Shown piece after piece: positions 1-5,074 of a DNA stretch of 7,497 nt. Each line of letters starts with the position of its first letter. Position 1 is the stretch's first letter. The notes under the pieces are model-generated. The model ran no database searches. It had not been told where the DNA came from and saw nothing but the letters and a program-made list of their open reading frames with translations. Position numbers and translations under genes: made by a program. The stretch is taken from positions 1 to 7,497 of the forward strand of contig JBGTCD010000050.1 in NCBI GenBank assembly GCA_041749015.1. Reading direction: 5' to 3'. Source of the DNA: JBGTCD01 sp041749015. Its GTDB lineage: Bacteria; Bacteroidota; Bacteroidia; Cytophagales; Cyclobacteriaceae.

Positions 1-402
1 GGGTCGCACATAATGGAGTCAATCATTTCCCATAACCATTCAATCCCTTCGGGATTAGAAAACCCACAACCGACCCCAACGGGGTCAAATGATTATAGCA
101 CAAATGAATGCAAATCAAATACGACGCTGATGGGGTCGCACATTATGGAATTAATCATTTTCCATAACCATTCAATCCCTTCGGGATTAAAAAACCCACA
201 ACCGACCCCAACGGGGTCAGATGATTATAGCACCAATGAATGCAAATAAAATACGACCCTGATGGGGTCGCACATAATGGAGTCAATCATTTCCCATAAC
301 CATTCAATCCCTTCGGGATTAGAAAACCCACAACCGACCCCAACGGGGTCAAATGATTATAGCCCAAATGAATGCAAATAAAATACGACCCTGATGGGGT
401 CG
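1..402. repeat. Tandem array, exact 132-bp period, three units
   Basis: Units start at 1, 133 and 265, and the matching point of a fourth occurs at 397, so the period is exactly 132 bp. P1 lies at 42-56, 174-188 and 306-320. P2 lies at 72-86, 204-218 and 336-350. P3 lies at 122-138, 254-270 and 386-402, and the right half of another P3 is at 1-6. The units differ by scattered substitutions. The P3 left arm is imperfect in all three copies (CGACGC or CGACCCT instead of CGACCCC), while the right arm GGGGTCG is intact. The fourth unit diverges after 402. Because 132 is divisible by three, a 78-codon open frame (13-249) runs through with a 44-residue period; this is a product of the repeat and not a gene. 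Confidence 0.95.
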
Positions 403-423
403 AATCATACATTTAATGATATT

Positions 424-456
424 TTTATAAACATTTAAAACCCTCGGGATTCAAAA
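424..456. repeat. Degenerate P1 hairpin with its 5' arm, just upstream of the transposase
   Basis: TATAAACATT (426-435) followed by AACCCTCGGGATT (439-451) matches the P1 module seen downstream, TATAAACATTC plus AATCCCTTCGGGATT. One base of the palindrome is lost and one is changed, leaving a CCC-TC-GGG core. It ends about 15 nt before the transposase start codon, so the gene abuts a P1 copy on its left. Confidence 0.75.
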
Positions 457-465
457 ATTAAATCT

Positions 466-927
466 ATGCCGGGCACATTTTCACAAATTTATATTCAAGT
501 GGTTTTTGCTGTAAAGGGCAGAGAAAGTTTGATTCGTCAAGCATGGGAAGAAGAATTATATAAATATATTTCGGGAATTGTGAAAAACAAAGAACAAAAG
601 ATGTTAGCCATAAATGGGATGCCCGACCATATTCATTTTTTAATTGGAATGAGACCTAGTTGTTGTCTTTCAGATTTGGTTCGTGAGATTAAGAAATCAT
701 CTAATGAGTTTATCAATGAAAAGAAGTTTTCAAAATCCAAATTTCAGTGGCAGGAAGGATATGGAGCTTTTTCATACAGTCATTCGGCATTGGACAATGT
801 CATAGCCTATATAATCAATCAAAAAGAGCATCATAAAAAGGAAACCTTCCGGGAGGAATACAAAGAGTTTCTAACCAAGTTTCAAATTGAACATAGGGAT
901 GAGTACTTATTTGATTGGATTGAATAA
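466..927 (+). CDS. REP-associated tyrosine transposase (HUH/Y1 transposase, IS200-like)
   Basis: The 153-residue product has the size of an IS200/IS605 TnpA single-domain HUH nuclease. The metal-binding HUH motif is H55-I-H57 within PDHIHFLIG. The catalytic tyrosine is most likely Y115 in AYIINQ, with Q119 as the usual third metal ligand four residues later. WQEGYGAFSYS (95-105) is the motif typical of the RAYT branch. The catalytic set looks complete, so the protein could be active. The family nicks and rejoins single-stranded DNA at hairpins, and REP-like palindromes surround this gene. The ATG at 466 is chosen because MPGTFSQIYIQVVF matches the usual family N terminus; no Shine-Dalgarno is visible. 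A P2 hairpin begins three bases after the stop codon and could protect or end the transcript. No accessory TnpB/IscB gene is present, which favours RAYT over a classical IS605 element. The gene is visibly more AT-rich than the transporter genes. Confidence 0.93.
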   Translation: MPGTFSQIYIQVVFAVKGRESLIRQAWEEELYKYISGIVKNKEQKMLAINGMPDHIHFLIGMRPSCCLSDLVREIKKSSNEFINEKKFSKSKFQWQEGYGAFSYSHSALDNVIAYIINQKEHHKKETFREEYKEFLTKFQIEHRDEYLFDWIE

Positions 928-930
928 TCA

Positions 931-1047
931 GACCCCAAAGGGGTCAAATATTTATAGAAATAATTGGGTGGTTTGTAATACGACCCCATCGGGGTCGCAT
1001 CTCCCATCCGACATCATTTTCTATAAACATTCAATCCCTTCGGGATT
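931..1047. repeat. Downstream three-hairpin module 1 (P2-P3-P1)
   Basis: P2 is at 931-945 (GACCCC-AAA-GGGGTC), P3 at 981-997 (CGACCCC-ATC-GGGGTCG) and P1 at 1033-1047 (AATCCC-TTC-GGGATT). All stems are perfect. The P2 3' flank TTTATAG (951-957) pairs with CTATAAA (1021-1027), and the pairing continues past one mismatch through AAT/ATT. Spacing differs slightly from the array units, and the sequence between hairpins has diverged much more than the hairpins. Confidence 0.9.
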
Positions 1048-1077
1048 TCAAACCTAATGCAGATACGGAAATAAGAT

Positions 1078-1141
1078 ATGCTTATGCGACAATGACGGGA
1101 TTAAATGGTTAAAACATGAAAATGAAACATGCTTATGCGAC
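1078..1141. repeat. 13-bp direct repeat bounding a ~51-bp partial duplication
   Basis: ATGCTTATGCGAC occurs at 1078-1090 and again at 1129-1141, an offset of 51 bp. After the second copy comes an intact P2 (1139-1153). After the first comes AATGACGGGATTAAATG, which looks like a decayed P2 plus its AAATG flank. This is consistent with an old tandem duplication of the left edge of the module, one copy of which has lost its palindrome. Confidence 0.6.
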
Positions 1142-1248
1142 CCCAAAGGGGTCAAATGTTTATAACATTACTTTAGGTATACGACCCCGATGGGGTCGCA
1201 GATTATTGGAACAATCATTTTCTATAAACATTCAATCCCTTCGGGATT
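1139..1248. repeat. Downstream three-hairpin module 2 (P2-P3-P1)
   Basis: P2 is at 1139-1153 (GACCCC-AAA-GGGGTC), P3 at 1182-1198 (CGACCCC-GAT-GGGGTCG) and P1 at 1234-1248. All three have perfect stems. AATGTTTATA at 1155-1164 and TATAAACATT at 1223-1232 are perfect 10-bp inverted arms enclosing P3. This is the best-preserved module in the window. Its 3' flank (TTTTCAAACCACC) resembles the TTCAAACC following module 1. Confidence 0.9.
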
Positions 1249-1284
1249 TTCAAACCACCATAAAACAAATACGGGTATAAGATG

Positions 1285-1424
1285 AAAAAGCTTTCAACCA
1301 GTTTTGGGAAGACATAATTGGCCCGTACAACTCGATGGAGGGAGCATCGTGGAAAGATTGTCGTTGAAATTTAAAAGTGCAACCCTGAAACTAATTCTTC
1401 TGTCTTACCTTTAAAGCATCGCTT
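1285..1424. other. Non-coding stretch upstream of the lipoprotein gene
   Basis: This 140-bp gap separates the repeat locus from the lipoprotein start codon. I see no palindrome and no match to the Bacteroidota promoter pattern (TTG and TAnnTTTG about 19 bp apart) that I would defend. A GGAGGGAG run at 1337-1344 precedes a GTG at 1349 that opens a 21-codon frame ending at 1414. This is too short to call as a gene. Confidence 0.5.
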
Positions 1425-2810
1425 ATGAAAAGAGTGCCTTCCATTTTATTTTCCTTTGCTGCGCTTCTCAATTTCGCCTCATGTAACGACGACACCGTTT
1501 CACCTGCGGAGGAGGGAGGCGATTTGATAGTAGAGACAAGCAGAACTATCCTTGCTTCTATGACGGTAGGCAACCTGACGGTAAAAGGAAATGCAATCCT
1601 GACCATTGATTATTCTTCCACCGCTTCAAAAACTTTTGTGATAAAAGGTAATTTGTTATTGGAAGATGACGGACAGTTGATCGTTCGTGGTAATAAAGAG
1701 TTGATGAATGATTGGTTCATCATTGCAAATGATTACAGTTCGCAGTACGCAATAAAAACCATGGGAAAAAGCCTCCTTAGGCTTGAAAACATCGGCATGC
1801 GAACGCAAACGGGCACGGCCACAGAAAAAGGAAGCATCTACATGTCCTATGATGCCCTGGATAATTCTTCAATGATTATTGATGGTGCAAGACTAGATAA
1901 TGAGTCGAGCTGGTTGCTCGGAAATTTTAGAAACGAATCGAAGTTAATGATCACCAACTCAGTTTATATACCGACAGAAATCTACCTTAATGATTCCTGT
2001 TCGGTTTCAATAACCGGAGCAGAAACTAAAACAGGTATATGGATGGCACTCACTACAGGTTCACATAACATACAACTGCCCAATGTGGGCACTAGCACAT
2101 GGTCCTGGAATGCCGGTTCTGACATTGGCTCTGGGGTTCATTGGTCTTTGTCTGTCGCTAATTCTAATACGGGGCTAGGTGTTCAATTATTTCCGAATGC
2201 TACTGCGACTATAGCAGGGCATGGTGTGTCTCCCGGAGAATTGACCATCGCTTATTTCGTCTCGGATAACGACGAAACAATTGATAATCTTCAAGTTGGG
2301 ATACAGAATGGCGTAATCATTCCGGGGAGACTGACACTAAATAACGTCAATCTTGGACCTATCGCCTGGCAAATTTATTCATTAACATCATCCTCATTGA
2401 CCATCAACAATTCCACCATCAATGAGATTGGTATTGTGGGAGATGGCAGTGTGACCATTAATAATAGTCTGCTTCAATTTGCCGTATTGGCATGTTATGG
2501 TCAAAACAGCGCGTTGACGATAAACAATACTGATGTATGGAACCAGTCCATCGAAGCAGATAACAATGGTCAGATTACCTTGAAGGATTGCGATGTTTAT
2601 GGTTCTCATTTTATAACCAAACAAGGCCAGTCCAGAATTACTATTGAAGGGGGAGCATTTCATGACAATCCACCCATTGACCGGAATATAACATTTGTTG
2701 ATATCGCCACCGGGTATCCCAACTATAATCCTTTTAGCGCTCCAGGGCCACCAAAAAAATCAGGAACAGGTGCAATAACCTGTACGGGTGTAACCAATTG
2801 CACATGGTAG
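1425..2810 (+). CDS. Lipoprotein with predicted right-handed parallel beta-helix
   Basis: The 461-residue product starts with a short basic, hydrophobic signal (MKRVPSILFSFAALLNFASC) ending in a lipobox-like FASC, so the mature N terminus would be lipidated Cys20. The next residues, NDD, are acidic; acidic residues near the cysteine act as surface-export signals in some Bacteroidota, so outer-leaflet display is possible. From about residue 303 to 409 there are six repeats with a 18-22 residue period, each carrying an LTINN/VTINN-like strand (starts near 303, 325, 343, 364, 384 and 405). Asn/Ser/Thr ladders of this kind are typical of parallel beta-helices. Looser strands occur earlier (LTVKG, LIVRG, MIIDGA, LMITNS). 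No catalytic motif of a polysaccharide lyase is recognisable and no type IX secretion C-terminal domain is evident. It ends in Gly/Thr/Cys-rich sequence. Function unknown; it may be a surface adhesin, a glycan-binding protein or a degenerate enzyme. It is 306 bp from the next gene and has no obvious operon partner. Confidence 0.85.
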   Translation: MKRVPSILFSFAALLNFASCNDDTVSPAEEGGDLIVETSRTILASMTVGNLTVKGNAILTIDYSSTASKTFVIKGNLLLEDDGQLIVRGNKELMNDWFIIANDYSSQYAIKTMGKSLLRLENIGMRTQTGTATEKGSIYMSYDALDNSSMIIDGARLDNESSWLLGNFRNESKLMITNSVYIPTEIYLNDSCSVSITGAETKTGIWMALTTGSHNIQLPNVGTSTWSWNAGSDIGSGVHWSLSVANSNTGLGVQLFPNATATIAGHGVSPGELTIAYFVSDNDETIDNLQVGIQNGVIIPGRLTLNNVNLGPIAWQIYSLTSSSLTINNSTINEIGIVGDGSVTINNSLLQFAVLACYGQNSALTINNTDVWNQSIEADNNGQITLKDCDVYGSHFITKQGQSRITIEGGAFHDNPPIDRNITFVDIATGYPNYNPFSAPGPPKKSGTGAITCTGVTNCTW

Positions 2811-2993
2811 CTCGGTAAAGCTTTTGATGAATATGACCCTTATACCATTGCCTTAGCAGACTTTAATCATCTCAGATACAAGCTGTTTAATAATTCCCAT
2901 TTAAAAAACGCCAGAAGGCAACATGGTAAAGCCACAATAGCGGGGCTAACCGTAGAGATCTAATCCTATTTATTTCCGGGTCTGAAAATCTTC

Positions 2994-3019
2994 TGTTCGA
3001 TTTCGAACAATTCTTGTTC
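2994..3019. promoter_or_regulatory. Overlapping inverted repeats with three TGTTC/GAACA half-sites
   Basis: TGTTCGA-TT-TCGAACA (2994-3009) is a perfect 7-bp inverted repeat. Its right arm overlaps a second one, GAACAA-TTC-TTGTTC (3005-3019). The middle half-site can therefore pair with either neighbour. It could be a dimeric repressor operator or a pair of mutually exclusive RNA hairpins about 100 nt upstream of the adaptor start codon. No regulator gene is in the window to support either reading. Confidence 0.4.
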
Positions 3020-3064
3020 ATCAACGCACATAAATAATCCTGAAAAGGCCCTCTATTGCTCAAA

Positions 3065-3089
3065 ATGCCAATGGCATATTTATTGGCAT
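3065..3089. promoter_or_regulatory. Inverted repeats ATGCCAAT/ATTGGCAT just upstream of the adaptor gene
   Basis: ATGCCAAT (3065-3072) and ATTGGCAT (3082-3089) form a perfect 8-bp stem with a nine-base loop. The left arm also forms a compact palindrome ATGCCA-A-TGGCAT (3065-3077) with part of that loop, giving two mutually exclusive structures. The last base is 27 nt before the ATG at 3117, where it could act as an operator or as a leader structure affecting translation of the first transporter gene. Confidence 0.4.
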
Positions 3090-3116
3090 GGGGGTATCCA
3101 TAACCCAAATGGTGTA

Positions 3117-4364
3117 ATGGATAAACAAATAAAAAAGAAGCGTTCATTTTCAAAGTTTCTAATCCTTGGGATTGTTTTCGCAGGACTGCTTTGGCTGACT
3201 TTCCACCTCCTGATGGCCGACCGCCGGCCCAAACTCCATCTGGATAAGAGCAAGCTTACCATCCGGGAAGTTAAACGCGGACCATTTCAGGAGTTCATAC
3301 CCCAGACCGGAACGATTATGCCTGGAAGGACAGTGTACCTGGATGCGGTAGAAGGGGGTACTATAAAAAGCATCATCGCAGAAAATGGGTCTATGGTGAA
3401 AAAAGGGGCCGTAATCCTGGAGCTTTCTAATCTTAACCGTGAGTTAAGTGTATTGACTCAGGAAGCCAATCTCAACGAAAGCATCAACAGGGTGCGCCAG
3501 ACCAGATTGCAATTAACCCAGAATGACCTCCAGCAGCAGGAAACTTTGGCCCAAATCCAAAATCAACTCCAGGTACTCAGGCCTCAGTACGAAAGGCAAA
3601 AGGTCCTCTTTGAAAAGAATCTTATTGCCCGTCAGGATTTTGAGCGGATTGAGGCTGATTATCAATACAATTTGAAACGTTGGGAATTTACGTATGCCGC
3701 CTACAAAAACGACTCCATCTCCAGAACCCGGCAAATGCAGCAATTAAACCGATCCGAGAACAGGATGATCCAAAGCCTTGAGGGAGTAGGACTGATACTT
3801 GAAAACCTGGTCATAAAAGCACCATTTGATGGGCAATTATCCACTCAGCAGTTGGAGGTAGGCCAATCCGTGGACATCGGAGAGCGATTGGGCCAGGTCG
3901 ATAATATCGGGCAGTATAAGGTAAGAGTGCCGGTAGATGAGCTGTACATGTCAAGAATTACTGCCGGTCTAAGTGCCTATGCCATAATTAATAATCAGGA
4001 ATATGAATTGACCATCACCTACATCTACCCATCGGTGACGGAGGGAAAATTTGAAGTGGATATGGCTTTCGTCGGGACCTTGCCAGAGGAACTGCGCAGA
4101 GGACAAACCATCAGGATGCGTATTGCCCTTGGCAACGCATCAGAGGAATTGCTCCTGACCCGTGGAAGTTTTTATAAAGACACCGGTGGCCAGTGGGTAT
4201 TTGTATATGACCCGGAGACTGGAACCGCTGAAAAGCGATCAATTCGGATCGGCCGCCAAAACCCTGAACATTTTGAATTGCTGGAGGGATTGCAACCCGG
4301 AGAATGGGTGATCACCTCCGGTTATGAAAATTTTAAAGATAAAGAAGTACTCATCATTAAATAA
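3117..4364 (+). CDS. Periplasmic adaptor (membrane fusion) subunit of an ABC exporter, HlyD/MacA-like
   Basis: The 415-residue protein would bridge the inner-membrane ABC permease and an outer-membrane channel. A basic N terminus (KQIKKKRS) is followed by one membrane anchor at about 13-33. The first half of the lipoyl-like domain is near 71-104 (AVEGGTIKSIIAENGSMVKKG). A Gln/Glu/Arg-rich coiled-coil hairpin runs from about 106 to 228. The second lipoyl half is near 230-262 (VIKAPFDGQL and VGQSVDIGE). A beta-barrel at about 265-340 and a membrane-proximal domain at 345-415 (GLQPGEWVITSG) complete the usual order. Length is normal for the family. It is the first gene of the operon, ending 7 nt before the ATPase start. 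It lacks the N-terminal lipobox found in many RND adaptors; the transmembrane anchor is MacA-like. No Shine-Dalgarno is evident, but the frame has no better start than this ATG. Confidence 0.93.
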   Translation: MDKQIKKKRSFSKFLILGIVFAGLLWLTFHLLMADRRPKLHLDKSKLTIREVKRGPFQEFIPQTGTIMPGRTVYLDAVEGGTIKSIIAENGSMVKKGAVILELSNLNRELSVLTQEANLNESINRVRQTRLQLTQNDLQQQETLAQIQNQLQVLRPQYERQKVLFEKNLIARQDFERIEADYQYNLKRWEFTYAAYKNDSISRTRQMQQLNRSENRMIQSLEGVGLILENLVIKAPFDGQLSTQQLEVGQSVDIGERLGQVDNIGQYKVRVPVDELYMSRITAGLSAYAIINNQEYELTITYIYPSVTEGKFEVDMAFVGTLPEELRRGQTIRMRIALGNASEELLLTRGSFYKDTGGQWVFVYDPETGTAEKRSIRIGRQNPEHFELLEGLQPGEWVITSGYENFKDKEVLIIK

Positions 4365-4371
4365 AAGACTC

Positions 4372-5061
4372 ATGATTCAATTAAAGAATTTGCATAAAGT
4401 ATATACCACCGATGAGGTGGAGACCACCGCCCTTAACAGGATCAATGTACAGATCAATAAAGGCGAATTTGTGGCCATCATGGGCCCCTCTGGTTGCGGG
4501 AAGTCTACCTTACTTAACATACTGGGTTTGCTGGACAAGCCTTCTTCCGGTGAGCACTGGTTTGATGGTAAAGAAGTGGGCAGCATTAGTGAAAGGGCCC
4601 GAGCCAACATCCGAAAGGGCGATATAGGATTTGTATTTCAGAGCTTTAACCTGATAGAGGAATTAACGGTTTTTGAAAATGTAGAACTGCCCCTGGTGTA
4701 TCTGAAGCTTTCGGCCTCAGTGCGCAGGGAAAAGGTGGAGCAGGTTTTGGATCGCATGAATATTATGCACCGCAGGAATCATTTTCCGGCCCAGCTTTCC
4801 GGGGGTCAGCAGCAAAGGGTGGCAGTAGCCAGGGCCATTGTAGCCGAGCCAAAATTTATTCTGGCTGATGAGCCTACCGGTAACCTCGACTCCACCAATG
4901 GAGAGGAGGTGATGCAACTCCTGGCCTCATTGCACAAGGCGGGTACCACCATCATCATGGTGACTCACTCCCCACATGATGCCGGCTTTGCCGAAAGGAC
5001 CATCAACTTATTTGATGGAAAGGTGGTCACAGAGGCTGCAAAGGAAGTTTTTCACGTATAA
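4372..5061 (+). CDS. ABC transporter ATPase, MacB/LolD class
   Basis: The 229-residue nucleotide-binding subunit would power the export complex from the cytoplasmic side as a dimer. All catalytic elements are present: Walker A GPSGCGKST (38-46), Q-loop Q90 in FVFQSFNL, signature LSGGQQQRVAVARA (142-155), Walker B ILADE (163-167) with catalytic E167, D-loop NLDS, and switch H199 in VTHS. The spacing, and motifs such as FQSFNLI and LADEPTGNLDS, place it in the MacB/LolD/FtsE group. The start at 4372 is chosen over an in-frame ATG at 4324. MIQLKNLHKVY is the normal family N terminus, while the earlier start would overlap the adaptor by 41 bases and add 16 unrelated Lys-rich residues. The permease follows 13 nt after the stop. 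Here the ATPase is a separate protein, whereas in E. coli MacB it is fused to the permease. Confidence 0.97.
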   Translation: MIQLKNLHKVYTTDEVETTALNRINVQINKGEFVAIMGPSGCGKSTLLNILGLLDKPSSGEHWFDGKEVGSISERARANIRKGDIGFVFQSFNLIEELTVFENVELPLVYLKLSASVRREKVEQVLDRMNIMHRRNHFPAQLSGGQQQRVAVARAIVAEPKFILADEPTGNLDSTNGEEVMQLLASLHKAGTTIIMVTHSPHDAGFAERTINLFDGKVVTEAAKEVFHV

Positions 5062-5074
5062 AAGCTGATCAACC

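Larger units (their letters stand above)
1..1284. mobile_element. REP/RAYT-type locus: Y1 transposase gene embedded in three-hairpin repeat modules
   Basis: Seen: one HUH/Y1 transposase gene with palindrome-bearing repeats on both sides. The order from left to right is (P3)-P1-P2-P3-P1-P2-P3-P1-P2-P3-degenerate P1-transposase-P2-P3-P1-P2-P3-P1. P1 is AATCCC-TTC-GGGATT, P2 is GACCCC-NNN-GGGGTC and P3 is CGACCCC-NNN-GGGGTCG. Known: REP-associated tyrosine transposases (RAYTs) are single-copy relatives of IS200/IS605 TnpA, flanked by the short palindromes they recognise. Inferred: this is such a locus. The outer limits are uncertain. The left side runs off the window, and the right side is placed where similarity between the two downstream copies fades, near an ATACGG..ATAAGAT motif seen at about 1063-1077 and 1269-1283. 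Confidence 0.75.
2811..3116. other. 306-bp intergenic region before the transporter operon
   Basis: No start-initiated gene is seen here on either strand that is better than chance. The first 150 bases stay open in the lipoprotein frame beyond its TAG until a TAA at 2961-2963. The second half carries two groups of inverted repeats (2994-3019 and 3065-3089), listed separately. I find no clear rho-independent terminator after the lipoprotein gene; GCC-AGAA-GGC near 2910-2925 is too weak. Confidence 0.5.

Noticed and set aside
13..249. 78-codon open frame with an internal 44-residue repeat
   Set aside because: The period equals the 132-bp DNA repeat and the frame ends where one substitution creates a stop. 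The conserved features are DNA palindromes, and no start signal or codon pattern supports translation.
1..402. CRISPR-like regular repeats
   Set aside because: The whole 132-bp unit is repeated with no unique spacers, and there are no cas genes.
1234..1252. P1 hairpin followed by TTTT as an intrinsic terminator
   Set aside because: The stem is only six base pairs and the T-run is short and absent after the other P1 copies, so the hairpin is better explained as part of the repeat module.
2887..3153. 88-codon minus-strand open frame in the intergenic region
   Set aside because: It overlaps the start of the adaptor gene, shows no recognisable motif, and covers the inverted-repeat clusters; there is no ribosome-binding or promoter evidence for it.
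4324..4371. Upstream in-frame ATG for the ABC ATPase
   Set aside because: It would overlap the adaptor gene by 41 bases and add Lys-rich residues absent from the family; the ATG at 4372 gives the standard N terminus.
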